Assembly (NCBI GenBank): GCA_965228695.1
Contig: CBDDIB010000002.1
Coordinates: 3,720,001-3,784,000 of the forward strand
Source: JAJFJD01 sp965228695
Lineage (GTDB): Bacteria > Pseudomonadota > Alphaproteobacteria > UBA8366
Length of the DNA stretch: 64,000 nucleotides
Reading direction: 5' to 3'
Part shown: positions 8,583-18,624 of the stretch, one piece after another
How positions within the stretch are numbered: the first letter of the stretch is position 1
Layout: each line of letters begins with the position of its first letter
The notes under the pieces: model-generated
The model's input: the letters and a program-made list of their open reading frames with translations, nothing else
The model's database searches: none
What the model was told of the DNA's origin: nothing
Made by a program: the position numbers and the translations under genes

Positions 8583-10106
8583 TCACCGCACCGCGACCGA
8601 CGTCGTATTCGCGACGGCGGCGAGCGCAGCGTTGTAGTCGGCTACGAGCTTGGCGACCGACACTTCGATCGGCAGCAGGAAGGACAGCGGATAAATCCCC
8701 ATCCATAGGACGACCAGGATCAACGGCACGAAAATCGCGATTTCGCGGGCGTTCAGATCGAGGATCGATTTGAGGTTGTCCTTAGTCAACTCGCCGAAAA
8801 TGACCCGGCGGTAGAGATAGAGCATATAGGCCGCGCCCAGAATCATGCCGGTCGCGATCAAGGCGGCGATCCAGGTGCTGACCTGGAAAACGCCGACCAT
8901 CACCAGTATTTCGCCGACGAACCCGCTGGTACCCGGCAATCCGACCGATGCCAGCGCGAACACCATGAAAACGAACGCGTATTTCGGCATGCGATGAACC
9001 AGGCCGCCGTAATCGGCAATCTCCCGGCTGTGGATCCGGTCGTACACCACGCCGACGCACAGGAACAGCGCGGCGGACACCACGCCGTGGCTCAGCATCT
9101 GAATGATCGATCCGGCGACCGCTTGTTCGTTCATCGCGAAGATGCCGACGGTCACGAAGCCCATATGCGCCACCGACGAATAGGCGATCAGCTTCTTCAT
9201 ATCGACCTGCGCCAGTGCCACCAGCGACGTGTAGATCACGGCGACCGCGCTCAGCGCGAAGACGAAGGGCGCGAAGAAGTCGGATGCAACAGGAAGCATA
9301 CCGATGGAGAAGCGCAGGAAGCCGTAGCCGCCCATTTTCAGCAACACGCCCGCCAGGATCACCGAGCCCGCGGTCGGCGCCTCCACATGCGCGTCGGGCA
9401 GCCAGGTATGCACCGGCCACATGGGAATTTTCACCGCGAAGGACGCGAAGAAGGCCAGCCAGAGCCAAGTCTGCACGTCCGGGTCCACGGTGAAGTTGAG
9501 CAACGTGATGATGCTCGTCGTGTTCGCCTGATGGTACAGCGTTATGATCGCCAGCAGCATCAACACCGAGCCGAGCAGCGTGTATAGGAAGAATTTGAAG
9601 GCCGCGTAGACCCGGCGCGGTCCGCCCCACACGCCGATGATCAGGAACATCGGGATCAGGACCGCCTCGAAGAAGATGTAGAACACAACGAAATCGAGCG
9701 CGCAGAACATCCCCACCATGAAGGTCTCGAGGACGAGGAACGCAATCATGTATTCCCGAACCCGGGTCTTGATCGCGTCCCAACTCGCCAGAATGCAGAG
9801 CGGCGTCAGGAAGGTCGACAGAAGGACGAAGAACATCGAGATACCGTCGACGCCCATCTGATAGGAAATGTCATATTCCGGAATCCAGGGAACGTTCTCG
9901 ACAAACTGGAAATCGGGCGTCGCCGGGTCGAACTTGATCCAGATGTAAAGCGATTCCAGAAAAGTGAAAATCGAGACCCACAACGCGGCCCAGCGCGAAT
10001 TGCGGGCGACTTCCTCCTCCGTCCCGCGCACGACCAGCAGGATGAACAGCGCCCCGACCAGCGGCGTGAATGTGACGACGCTCAACACGCCGATATTCTC
10101 GAACAT
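8583..10106 (-). CDS. nuoM: NADH-quinone oxidoreductase subunit M
   Basis: 507 residues, an antiporter-like proton-pumping subunit of complex I. Signature pieces are YIFFEAVLIPMFLIIGVWGG, KIPMWPVHTWLPDAHVEAPT and MKKLIAYSSVAHMGFVTVG, giving the conserved Glu and Lys residues of the transfer path. It lies 6 bp after nuoL and 17 bp before nuoN. Confidence 0.96.
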   Translation of the reverse strand: MFENIGVLSVVTFTPLVGALFILLVVRGTEEEVARNSRWAALWVSIFTFLESLYIWIKFDPATPDFQFVENVPWIPEYDISYQMGVDGISMFFVLLSTFLTPLCILASWDAIKTRVREYMIAFLVLETFMVGMFCALDFVVFYIFFEAVLIPMFLIIGVWGGPRRVYAAFKFFLYTLLGSVLMLLAIITLYHQANTTSIITLLNFTVDPDVQTWLWLAFFASFAVKIPMWPVHTWLPDAHVEAPTAGSVILAGVLLKMGGYGFLRFSIGMLPVASDFFAPFVFALSAVAVIYTSLVALAQVDMKKLIAYSSVAHMGFVTVGIFAMNEQAVAGSIIQMLSHGVVSAALFLCVGVVYDRIHSREIADYGGLVHRMPKYAFVFMVFALASVGLPGTSGFVGEILVMVGVFQVSTWIAALIATGMILGAAYMLYLYRRVIFGELTKDNLKSILDLNAREIAIFVPLILVVLWMGIYPLSFLLPIEVSVAKLVADYNAALAAVANTTSVAVR

Positions 10107-10112
10107 GGCCGC

Positions 10113-12059
10113 CTAACCCCCGCTTCGCAGCATGTACCAGGTGACCAGGATCACCACGCCGATCAGCATCGCGAAGGCATAGTGATAGACATACCCGCTC
10201 TGCAGCCAGCTTGCGCGGCGCGCGAGCTGCCGGGTTACCGAGGCGATGCCGTCCGGACCGACGCCGTCGATCACCGCCCCGTCCCCGGATTTCCACAGCC
10301 CGAAACCGAGGCGGAAGGCCGGTTTGACGAAGATGCGGTCATACAACTCGTCGAAATACCATTTGTTGAACGAGAATTCGTAGAGCGGCTTGAACCGGTT
10401 CGCCAAGGCGTCTGGCATACCGGGGCTCGCCATGTACATCCAATAGGCCAAGGCAATCCCCGTCGCCCCCATCACCAACGGCATCAGCTTCACCCACAAC
10501 GGCACGTGATGAGCATCCACCAAAGCCGTGTGGGTCTTCAGGACGAAGATCGAATCGCCCCAGAAAGCCGCCATGCCGTCGCCGACGAACACGTTATACG
10601 TAATCGCCCCGGCCACGATCGAGCCGATGGCGAGGACGACCAGCGGCACCCACATGATCGGCGGCGCCTCATGGACATGCGCCAGCGTCTTCTCGTCGCA
10701 GCGCGGCTTGCCGTGGAAGGTCATCAGGATCAGCCGCCAGGAATAGAAAGCAGTCATCAGCGCCGCGGCGATGCCGAGCCAGAAGGCATAGGTACCCACC
10801 GGCGAATTGGCCGCGAAGGCGGATTCGATAATGATGTCCTTGGAATAGAAGCCCGAAAGGCCGAACACGCCGGGAATGCCGATACCGGCGAGCGACAGGC
10901 TGCCGATCCACATGAAGGCGTAGGTGATCGGCACCATCTTGTAGATACCGCCCATCTTGCGCATGTCCTGCTCGTCCGACATCGCGTGAATGACGCAGCC
11001 GGAGCCGAGGAACAACAACGCCTTGAAGAAGGCATGCGTGAAGAGATGGAACATCGCCGCGCCATAGGCCGAGACGCCGGCGGCGAAGAACATGTAGCCG
11101 AGCTGCGAACAGGTCGAGTAGGCGATCACCCGTTTGATGTCGTTCTGGGTCAGGCCCACCGTCGCGGCGAAGAACGCCGTCGACGCGCCGACCACCGTCA
11201 CCACCGCCAAGGCGGTCTCGGAATATTCGAACAGCGGCGACAGGCGGCACACCATGAACACGCCGGCGGTCACCATGGTGGCGGCATGGATCAACGCCGA
11301 GACCGGCGTCGGGCCTTCCATCGCGTCGGGCAGCCAGGTATGCAGCCCGAGCTGGGCCGACTTGCCCATCGCGCCCATGAACAGCAACAGACACAACACC
11401 GTCAAGGCGTGGTATTCGCCGTTCAGGAAGACGATCTGCGCATCCGCCTTGCCCGCCACCGCCGGGAAGATTTCCGCAAACTCGACGCTGCCGAACATCA
11501 CGAAGACACCGAAGATGCCCAGCGCAAACCCGAAATCGCCGACCCGGTTGACCACGAAAGCCTTGATCGCCGCCGCATTGGCCGACGGTTTCTTGTACCA
11601 GAAACCGATCAGCAGATAGGAGGCGAGCCCGACCCCTTCCCAGCCGAAGAACATCTGAACCAGATTGTCGGCGGTCACCAGCATCAACATGAAGAAGGTG
11701 AACAGGCTGAGATAGGCGAAGAACCGCGGCTTGCTGTCGTCGTGGCTCATGTAGCCGATCGAATACCAGTGTACGACCGCCGAGACGGTCGTCACCACAA
11801 TCAGCATCACCGCGGTCAATTGGTCGACCAGCAGCGCCCAGGCGAAGGAGAAACCGGTCACGTCCATCCAGGTGAACAGGCGGACCGTCCGCGCGTTGCC
11901 GCCGATAGCCACATCGAAGAACACGATCCAGGACAGAATGCCGGAAATCGTCAGCAGGATGCAGGGGACCAGCATGGACGCCCGGTCGCCCATCAGGCGG
12001 CCGAAAAATCCGGCAATGATCGCCCCGATCAGGGGCAGGAAGACGATGGCGGCATCCAT
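10113..12059 (-). CDS. nuoL: NADH-quinone oxidoreductase subunit L
   Basis: 648 residues, the largest antiporter-like subunit of complex I. Signatures include QMFFGWEGVGLASYLLIGFW, LGLHTWLPDAMEGPTPVSAL and IKRVIAYSTCSQLGYMFFA. The long C-terminal region after about residue 500 contains the lateral helix that runs along the membrane arm, ending in a final transmembrane helix. It is separated from nuoK by 6 bp. Confidence 0.96.
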   Translation of the reverse strand: MDAAIVFLPLIGAIIAGFFGRLMGDRASMLVPCILLTISGILSWIVFFDVAIGGNARTVRLFTWMDVTGFSFAWALLVDQLTAVMLIVVTTVSAVVHWYSIGYMSHDDSKPRFFAYLSLFTFFMLMLVTADNLVQMFFGWEGVGLASYLLIGFWYKKPSANAAAIKAFVVNRVGDFGFALGIFGVFVMFGSVEFAEIFPAVAGKADAQIVFLNGEYHALTVLCLLLFMGAMGKSAQLGLHTWLPDAMEGPTPVSALIHAATMVTAGVFMVCRLSPLFEYSETALAVVTVVGASTAFFAATVGLTQNDIKRVIAYSTCSQLGYMFFAAGVSAYGAAMFHLFTHAFFKALLFLGSGCVIHAMSDEQDMRKMGGIYKMVPITYAFMWIGSLSLAGIGIPGVFGLSGFYSKDIIIESAFAANSPVGTYAFWLGIAAALMTAFYSWRLILMTFHGKPRCDEKTLAHVHEAPPIMWVPLVVLAIGSIVAGAITYNVFVGDGMAAFWGDSIFVLKTHTALVDAHHVPLWVKLMPLVMGATGIALAYWMYMASPGMPDALANRFKPLYEFSFNKWYFDELYDRIFVKPAFRLGFGLWKSGDGAVIDGVGPDGIASVTRQLARRASWLQSGYVYHYAFAMLIGVVILVTWYMLRSGG

Positions 12060-12065
12060 CCCGGG

Positions 12066-12377
12066 TTAACCCTTCATCATATTGATGTCTTCGACGGCGA
12101 TGGAGCCGCGGTTTCGGAAATACACCACCAGGATGGCGAGGCCGATGGCCGCCTCGGCGGCCGCGACGGTCAGCACGAACATGGCGAAGACCTGACCGAC
12201 CAGGTCCTGCAGATGCGTGGAAAACGCAACGAAGTTGATGTTCACCGCCAACAGCATCAATTCGATGGACATCAAGATGATGATGACGTTCTTGCGGTTC
12301 AGGAAAATGCCGAACAAGCCCAAGGTAAACAGGATTGCGGCAACCGTCAGGTAGTGCGCGAGGCCGATCTCCAGCAT
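12066..12377 (-). CDS. nuoK: NADH-quinone oxidoreductase subunit K
   Basis: 103 residues with three transmembrane helices. The two buried glutamates of the proton path are visible in LMSIELMLLAVNINFVAF and in VAAAEAAIGLAILV. Its start codon overlaps the last base of the nuoJ stop codon, so translation is coupled. Confidence 0.96.
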   Translation of the reverse strand: MLEIGLAHYLTVAAILFTLGLFGIFLNRKNVIIILMSIELMLLAVNINFVAFSTHLQDLVGQVFAMFVLTVAAAEAAIGLAILVVYFRNRGSIAVEDINMMKG

Positions 12378-12991
12378 CAGATTCCACTCCCCGACGGGAC
12401 TTTCACCACCTCGATCGTATCCTCGGCCTTACGCGCCAACTGCTGTTCGATTTTCTGGCGGCGGACCCCTTCCCGATGCCGGAGCGTCAGCACGATCGCG
12501 CCCATCATCGCAACCAAGAGCACCATCCCCGCCGCCTGGAACAGATAGACGTAGTGGGTGTAGATCAGCCGGCCGAGGGCATGGATGTTGCTGACCTGAT
12601 CGGGCGGCGGAATCGGTGCGGTGATGGTCGCCGCCGCTTCCGGCGAAACGGCCCAGCTTCCGAGAATCAGGACAAGCTCCGCGAACAGAATGATCCCGAT
12701 CAGCGCGCCGATCGGCAGATACTGCAAGAACCCTTCGCGCAACTCGACGAAATTGATGTCGAGCATCATCACGACGAACAGGAACAGCACGGCGACCGCG
12801 CCGACATAGACGACGACCAGGATCATCGCCAGGAATTCGGCGCCCATCAGGACGAACAGCGCCGCCGAGTTGAAGAAGGCGAGAATGAGGAACAGCACGG
12901 AATGCACCGGATTCCGCGACGTCACAACCATCACGCCGGCGGCAATTGCCACGAAGGCAAACAAATAAAATGCCAGCGCCTGAATGATCAT
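12377..12991 (-). CDS. nuoJ: NADH-quinone oxidoreductase subunit J
   Basis: 204 residues, a five-helix membrane subunit of complex I. The family motif VYVGAVAVLFLFVVMMLDIN is present near residue 60, preceded by VTSRNPVHSVLFLILAFFNS. The C-terminus is a charged cytoplasmic tail, usual in Alphaproteobacteria. About 90 bp separate it from nuoI; nothing recognisable lies in that gap. Confidence 0.96.
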   Translation of the reverse strand: MIIQALAFYLFAFVAIAAGVMVVTSRNPVHSVLFLILAFFNSAALFVLMGAEFLAMILVVVYVGAVAVLFLFVVMMLDINFVELREGFLQYLPIGALIGIILFAELVLILGSWAVSPEAAATITAPIPPPDQVSNIHALGRLIYTHYVYLFQAAGMVLLVAMMGAIVLTLRHREGVRRQKIEQQLARKAEDTIEVVKVPSGSGI

Positions 12992-13080
12992 CCACCCCCC
13001 TTATGCCGCCCCTGGAACGATGTCCTGCCGGCCGGTTTCATGTTTCTTGGCCAGCAATCCGCCGCTCGGGCGTGTCGTGT

Positions 13081-13569
13081 TTAACGATACGGTGCGTCCA
13101 ATGCAATATTGGCCGCAATCTCCGGCTCCCAGCGGTCGCCGTTCTCCAATAGCTTCTGTTTGTTGTAGAAAAGCTCTTCCCGAGTCTCGGTCGCGAACTC
13201 GAAATTCGGCCCCTCCACGATGGCGTCGACCGGGCATGCTTCCTGACAGAAACCGCAGTAAATGCACTTGGTCATGTCGATGTCATAGCGCGTCGTGCGG
13301 CGGCTGCCGTCCTCGCGCGGTTCCGCCTCGATGGTGATCGCCTGCGCCGGGCAAATCGCCTCGCACAGCTTACAGGCGATGCAGCGCTCCTCCCCGTTCG
13401 GATAGCGCCGCAGCACGTGTTCCCCGCGAAACCGCGGGCTTAGCGGCCCCTTTTCGTAGGGATAATTCACCGTGTGCTTGTGCCGGAACATCGTGCGCAG
13501 CGTCAGCGACATGCCGTTCAGCAGTTCGGACAGCAGGAATGCGCGCGCGGTGCGATCGAGAAATGCCAT
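13081..13569 (-). CDS. nuoI: NADH-quinone oxidoreductase subunit I (2[4Fe-4S])
   Basis: 162 residues. Two ferredoxin-type cluster motifs carry iron-sulfur clusters N6a and N6b: CIACKLCEAICPAQAI and CIYCGFCQEACPVDAI. The N-terminal helices lie along the membrane. It passes electrons from the peripheral arm to N2 in NuoB. Length and order are standard. Confidence 0.97.
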   Translation of the reverse strand: MAFLDRTARAFLLSELLNGMSLTLRTMFRHKHTVNYPYEKGPLSPRFRGEHVLRRYPNGEERCIACKLCEAICPAQAITIEAEPREDGSRRTTRYDIDMTKCIYCGFCQEACPVDAIVEGPNFEFATETREELFYNKQKLLENGDRWEPEIAANIALDAPYR

Positions 13570-13597
13570 TTAGCTCACCTCCAACGATTGCATGTCC

Positions 13598-14641
13598 TTA
13601 CGCTCCCCCTGCCGGCGGTACCTGATCGAACGCGATCAGCCAGCCGGCGGTCAAAATGACCCATGCGAGCGACAGCGGCAGAAATACCTTCCAGCCGAGG
13701 CGCATGAGCTGGTCGTAGCGATAGCGCGGGAACGTCGCCCGAACCCACAGGAACAGGAAAAGCACGAAGGCGATCTTGAGTGCGAACCAAATAGGTCCCG
13801 GAATCCAGGTGAATGGCGCGAACTCGAGCGGCGGCAGCCACCCGCCCAGGAACAGGATCGCCGTCATCGCGCTCATCAGGATCATGTTCGCGTATTCGCC
13901 GAGAAAGAACATCGCGAAGGTCATCGACGAATACTCGACATTGTAGCCGGACACCAGTTCCGCTTCCGCTTCCGGCAGATCGAAGGGCGCGCGGTTGGTT
14001 TCGGCCAAGGCCGAGACGAAGAACACGACGAACATCGGCAACAGCGGCGAGAAGGCATGCCAGTGATGGATGCCGCCGGACTGCGCCAAGACGATCTTGG
14101 ACAGGTTGAGCGAGCCGACCGCCAGCAGGACGGTGATGATCACGAAGCCGATCGAGACTTCGTAAGACACCATCTGCGCCGCCGAGCGCAATGCGCCGAG
14201 GAAGGCGTATTTCGAGTTGGACGCCCATCCCGCCATCAGGATGCCGTAGACTCCGAGCGACGAAATCGCAAACAGATACAGAAACCCGACATTGATATCC
14301 GCGAGGACCAGTCCGGCCCCGAACGGGATCACCGCCCAGGCGATCAGGCTCAGGACGAAGGTCACCACCGGCGCCAGGAAGAAGATCACGCGGTTCGAAC
14401 TCGCCGGGATGATGGTTTCCTTGAAGAACAGCTTCAATCCGTCCGCGATCGGCTGCAGCAATCCGAACGGCCCGACCACGTTCGGCCCCTTGCGCAGCTG
14501 CATCCAGCCGATGACCTTGCGTTCCGCCAGCGTCAAATAGGCGACCGACAGCAACACCGGCACGATGATCAGAAGGATCCCGCCAATGATCCAGGCGGTC
14601 GGCCAGATGTAATCTTCCCAAAGTGCCATCAAATCAACCAT
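13598..14641 (-). CDS. nuoH: NADH-quinone oxidoreductase subunit H
   Basis: 347 residues, the membrane subunit that forms the quinone chamber with NuoB and NuoD. Conserved stretches are AERKVIGWMQLRKGPNVVGP and LPEAEAELVSGYNVEYSSM, plus RATFPRYRYDQLMRLGWK near the C-terminus. Its start overlaps the nuoG stop by 8 nt. Confidence 0.97.
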   Translation of the reverse strand: MVDLMALWEDYIWPTAWIIGGILLIIVPVLLSVAYLTLAERKVIGWMQLRKGPNVVGPFGLLQPIADGLKLFFKETIIPASSNRVIFFLAPVVTFVLSLIAWAVIPFGAGLVLADINVGFLYLFAISSLGVYGILMAGWASNSKYAFLGALRSAAQMVSYEVSIGFVIITVLLAVGSLNLSKIVLAQSGGIHHWHAFSPLLPMFVVFFVSALAETNRAPFDLPEAEAELVSGYNVEYSSMTFAMFFLGEYANMILMSAMTAILFLGGWLPPLEFAPFTWIPGPIWFALKIAFVLFLFLWVRATFPRYRYDQLMRLGWKVFLPLSLAWVILTAGWLIAFDQVPPAGGA

Positions 14642-16700
14642 GGGTGCCGGTCGCTCCGTCTGCGGCGCCCGACAGTTCGTCGACGCATTTGGCCATTGTT
14701 TCCGACGCGCGGCTAATCGGGTCGGTCATATAGAAATTCGGGACCGCCGAAACGAACGGATCGGCCTGCATGTCGCCCGCGCCGCCGAAATCGCCCCATT
14801 CCGCCGCCTCGATCGTGTCGATCGCGAGGAAACCCGGGAAATCCGCCCGCAGCTTCTCGCGCAGCGCATCCTGTGTGTCGAACGGCAGGGCATCGCCCAT
14901 CGCTTCGGACAAGGCGCGGATGATCGCCCAGTCCTCGCGGGCGTCGCCCGGCGGGAAGGAGGCGCGAAATCCGGCCTGAACACGGCCCTCGGTATTCACG
15001 TAGAGGCCGTTCTTCTCGGTATAGGCCGCCCCCGGCAGGATCACGTCAGCCGCATGCGCGCCGGCGTCGCCGTGGTGGCCCTGGTAGATCAAGAAGGCGT
15101 TCTTGAGCTTTGCGGTATCCAACTCGTCCGCGCCGAGCAAATACACGACCTCGATGCCGCCGCTTTCGGCGCCGTCGAGGATCGCGGCGGTATCCTTACC
15201 GCCCTCGCCCGGCACGAAGCCGATATCGAGGCCGCCAACCCGTGCCGCGGCCGTATGCAACACGTTGAAGCCGTTCCAATCACCGCTGACCATGCCGGTC
15301 GCTTCGGCCACCTGCCGTGCGGCGCGCAGCACCGCCGCGCCGTCCGGCCGCGTCAGCGCGCCCATGCCGAGGATCAGCATCGGCCGCTCGGCCTTTTTCA
15401 AAGTCTCGGCAAACGGATGACTGCCGCCGCGGATCGCTTCCAGCGTATCCGGCCCGGCGCCCAGATACTCGGTATCGAAGGTCAGATCGGCTTGCGGCCC
15501 GACGGCGGCGGCGGCGAAGCCGCCCTGGAGCCAGCGTTTCCGAAGACGTGCGGCGATCAGCGGCGCCTCCGAGCGCGGGTTCGTCCCGATCAGCAGACAC
15601 GCATCCGCCTGATCGATCCCCGCAATGGTGGAATTGAACAGGTAGCTCGCGCGAACCGTCGGATCGATCGCGGCGCCATCCTGCCGGCAATCCAGGTTCG
15701 GCGATCCGATCCCGGCCATCAACTGCTTCAGCGCATACATCGATTCGACATCGCACAGATCGCCCGCGATGGCCGCTACCTTGCCGGCCCCGGCGCTTTT
15801 AACCTTGTCCGCGATCGCCGTGAAGGCCGCACCCCACGTAACCGGTTCGAGCTTGCCGTCTTTATTGCGCAAATACGGTTTGTCCAGCCGCTGGCGGCTC
15901 AGACCGTCGCAAGCGAATCGGGTCTTGTCGGAAATCCATTCCTCGTTGACGTCTTCGTGCAGCCGCGGCAACACGCGCATGACCTCGTTGCCGCGCGCGT
16001 CGACCCGGATATTGCTGCCGAGCGCGTCCATCACATCGATGCTCTCGGTCTTGGTCAGTTCCCAGGACCGGGCCGTGAAGGCATACGGCTTGGACGTCAG
16101 CGCACCGACGGGGCATAGATCGATCACATTGCCCGACAATTCCGAACCGACCGCTTTTCCCAAACTGGTGATTTCAGCGTTCTCGCCCCGATTGATGAGG
16201 CCGATATCGTCAACGCCGGCCACTTCCGACACGAATCGGACGCAGCGGGTGCAGTGAATACAGCGGGTCATGATCGTCTTGATCAGCGGGCCCATGTATT
16301 TGTCTTTGACGGCGCGTTTGTTCTCGTCGTAACGGCTACCGTCATAGCCGTAGGCCATCGCCTGGTCCTGTAGGTCGCACTCGCCGCCCTGGTCGCAGAT
16401 CGGGCAGTCCAGCGGATGGTTGATCAACAGGAATTCCATGACGCCGTTGCGGGCCTTCTTGACCATCGGCGTGTCGGTCATCACTTCCATGCCCTCGGCC
16501 ACCGGCAAGGCGCAGGACGCCGCCGGTTTCGGCGGACCCGGCTTGACCTCGACGAGGCACATGCGGCAATTCCCGGCGATCGACAGCCGTTCGTGATAGC
16601 AAAAACGGGGAATCTCGACACCGTTCTGCTCGCAGGCCTGCAGCACCGTCAGCCCCGCGTCGACTTCGACTTCCTCGCCATTAATCGTCAGCTTCGGCAT
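14634..16700 (-). CDS. nuoG: NADH-quinone oxidoreductase subunit G
   Basis: 688 residues, the large iron-sulfur subunit. The N-terminal [2Fe-2S] motif is in RFCYHERLSIAGNCRMC with a further cysteine. The His/Cys-ligated [4Fe-4S] site is in INHPLDCPICDQGGECDLQD. A second [4Fe-4S] site is CIHCTRCVRF with a distal Cys in NVIDLCPVGALTSKP. The rest is a molybdopterin-oxidoreductase-like domain without cofactor. The length fits the alphaproteobacterial form rather than the longer enterobacterial one. Confidence 0.97.
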   Translation of the reverse strand: MPKLTINGEEVEVDAGLTVLQACEQNGVEIPRFCYHERLSIAGNCRMCLVEVKPGPPKPAASCALPVAEGMEVMTDTPMVKKARNGVMEFLLINHPLDCPICDQGGECDLQDQAMAYGYDGSRYDENKRAVKDKYMGPLIKTIMTRCIHCTRCVRFVSEVAGVDDIGLINRGENAEITSLGKAVGSELSGNVIDLCPVGALTSKPYAFTARSWELTKTESIDVMDALGSNIRVDARGNEVMRVLPRLHEDVNEEWISDKTRFACDGLSRQRLDKPYLRNKDGKLEPVTWGAAFTAIADKVKSAGAGKVAAIAGDLCDVESMYALKQLMAGIGSPNLDCRQDGAAIDPTVRASYLFNSTIAGIDQADACLLIGTNPRSEAPLIAARLRKRWLQGGFAAAAVGPQADLTFDTEYLGAGPDTLEAIRGGSHPFAETLKKAERPMLILGMGALTRPDGAAVLRAARQVAEATGMVSGDWNGFNVLHTAAARVGGLDIGFVPGEGGKDTAAILDGAESGGIEVVYLLGADELDTAKLKNAFLIYQGHHGDAGAHAADVILPGAAYTEKNGLYVNTEGRVQAGFRASFPPGDAREDWAIIRALSEAMGDALPFDTQDALREKLRADFPGFLAIDTIEAAEWGDFGGAGDMQADPFVSAVPNFYMTDPISRASETMAKCVDELSGAADGATGTHG

Positions 16701-16712
16701 TCCACGCTCCCG

Positions 16713-18002
16713 TTACGCCGCCGCCGCGCGGCCGCCGGCCTTGCGCTTCATGATGCGGTCCTCGATTTCTCCGCGGAAATGGCGGATCAACCCTTGAATG
16801 GGCCACGCCGCCGCATCTCCGAGCGCGCAAATCGTGTGTCCTTCGACCTGCCCCGCGACGTCCAGCAACGTATCGATCTCCTCGACCGAGGCGTCGCCCG
16901 TGACCATGCGTTCCATCACCCGCCACATCCAGCCGGTCCCCTCCCGGCAGGGCGTGCATTGGCCGCAACTTTCGTGTTTGTAGAAATAGGCTAGGCGCGC
17001 AATCGCCTTTACCACGTCGGTCGACTTGTCCATCACGATGACCGCGGCCGTACCCAGGCCCGACTGCGCGTCCTTCAGGGCGTCGAAATCCATCAGCACG
17101 TCGTCGCAGATCTTTTTCGGGAGAAGCGGTGTCGAACTGCCGCCGGGGATGACCGCCAGCAGATTGTCCCAACCGCCGCGCACGCCGCCCGCGTGCTTCT
17201 CGATAAGCTCGCGCATCGGGATCGACATCGCCTCTTCGACGTTGCAGGGCCGCTCGACATGGCCGGAGATGCAGAAGACCTTGGTGCCGGTGTTGTTCTC
17301 GCGCCCGAACCCGGCGAACCAACTGGCGCCGCGCCGCAGGATCGTCGGCGCGACCGCGATGCTCTCGACGTTGTTGACCGTCGTCGGGCAGCCATACAGA
17401 CCCGCCATGGCGGGGAACGGCGGCTTCAACCGCGGCTGTCCCTTCTTGCCCTCCAGGCTTTCCAGCAGCGCCGTTTCCTCGCCGCAGATATAAGCCCCGG
17501 CGCCGCGATGGACGTAGACCTCGAAATCCCAGCCGGACCCGGCGGCGTTTGGGCCGAGCAGACCGGCCTCCCGCGCCTCGTCGACCGCCTTCTGCAAGGC
17601 CGCCGCCTCGTTGAAGAATTCGCCGCGGACGTAGACATAGGCCGCGTGCGCACCCATTGCGAAACCCGCAACAAGGCAGCCTTCCAGAAGCTTGTGCGGG
17701 TCGTGCCGCAGGATATCGCGGTCCTTGCAGGTGCCCGGCTCGCTCTCGTCCGCGTTGACGACGAGATAATGCGGCCGTCCGTCGTTTTCCTTCGGCATGA
17801 AGGACCATTTCAGACCGGTCGGGAAACCCGCGCCGCCGCGCCCGCGCAGACCCGAGGCCTTCATTTCCTCAATGATCCACTCCGCGCCCTTCTCGATCAG
17901 GTCGGCGGTGTTGTCCCAATCCCCGCGACGTTGCGCACCGGCCAAACTGCACTCGTGGAGCCCGTACAGGTTGGTGAAAATTCTATCCTTGTCCTGCAAC
18001 AT
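16713..18002 (-). CDS. nuoF: NADH-quinone oxidoreductase subunit F (FMN, NADH-binding)
   Basis: 429 residues. The NADH-binding motif GLRGRGGAGFPTGLKW and the FMN region NADESEPGTCKDRDIL are present, as is the ICGEETALLESLEGK segment. The [4Fe-4S] N3 ligands are in ESCGQCTPCREG with a distal Cys in TICALGDAAAWPIQG. It forms the NADH dehydrogenase module with NuoE and NuoG. Confidence 0.97.
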   Translation of the reverse strand: MLQDKDRIFTNLYGLHECSLAGAQRRGDWDNTADLIEKGAEWIIEEMKASGLRGRGGAGFPTGLKWSFMPKENDGRPHYLVVNADESEPGTCKDRDILRHDPHKLLEGCLVAGFAMGAHAAYVYVRGEFFNEAAALQKAVDEAREAGLLGPNAAGSGWDFEVYVHRGAGAYICGEETALLESLEGKKGQPRLKPPFPAMAGLYGCPTTVNNVESIAVAPTILRRGASWFAGFGRENNTGTKVFCISGHVERPCNVEEAMSIPMRELIEKHAGGVRGGWDNLLAVIPGGSSTPLLPKKICDDVLMDFDALKDAQSGLGTAAVIVMDKSTDVVKAIARLAYFYKHESCGQCTPCREGTGWMWRVMERMVTGDASVEEIDTLLDVAGQVEGHTICALGDAAAWPIQGLIRHFRGEIEDRIMKRKAGGRAAAA

Positions 18003-18008
18003 CGCCCC

Positions 18009-18596
18009 TTATCCCTTTGCGAACTCTAGGTCTTGTAGGGTCGTGATCTCACCGGCGGGCGCCGACGTCTGACGGTCGATCTGGGTGCCCGGCTCCGGCG
18101 GCGTGCCCGCCTTGAACGCGTCCAACAGCTTCACGACGCTGGCGGCGTTCAGGTCCTCGTAGAAGTCGTCGTTGACCTGCACGATCGGTGCGTTGACGCA
18201 GCCGCCGAGACATTCCACTTCCAGCATGCTGAACAACCCGTCCGGCGTGGTCTCGCCGAAATCGATCCCTAGATGCTTGCGCATCGCATCCACCACATCG
18301 CCCGACCCGCGCAGCCAGCACGGCGTCGTCGTGCAGCATTGCAGATGGTATTTCCCAACCGGCTTGGTGTTGATCATCGTGTAGAAAGTTGCGACCTCGG
18401 TCACGCGGATGCGCGGCATGTCGAGCATTTTCGCGACCGCTTCGATCACGGCCTCGCTGGCATGACCGTCGTTCTGGCGCTGGGCAATGTCGAGCAGCGG
18501 CAAGACGGCGCTTTGCTGCCGGCCTTCCGGATAACGAGCGATGATTTCCTTCGCCGTCGCAAGGTTTTCGTCGTTGAACTTGAACTCTTCGCTCAT
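18009..18596 (-). CDS. nuoE: NADH-quinone oxidoreductase subunit E ([2Fe-2S])
   Basis: 195 residues, thioredoxin-like ferredoxin. Cluster N1a ligands are in CCTTTPCWLRGS and VECLGGCVNAPI. The C-terminal 35 residues after the cluster domain are Pro/Gly-rich and unstructured-looking, as in many alphaproteobacterial homologues. It lies 6 bp upstream of nuoF. Confidence 0.96.
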   Translation of the reverse strand: MSEEFKFNDENLATAKEIIARYPEGRQQSAVLPLLDIAQRQNDGHASEAVIEAVAKMLDMPRIRVTEVATFYTMINTKPVGKYHLQCCTTTPCWLRGSGDVVDAMRKHLGIDFGETTPDGLFSMLEVECLGGCVNAPIVQVNDDFYEDLNAASVVKLLDAFKAGTPPEPGTQIDRQTSAPAGEITTLQDLEFAKG

Positions 18597-18624
18597 GAGT
18601 GCCGTTTATCCGCGTTGGACCGGG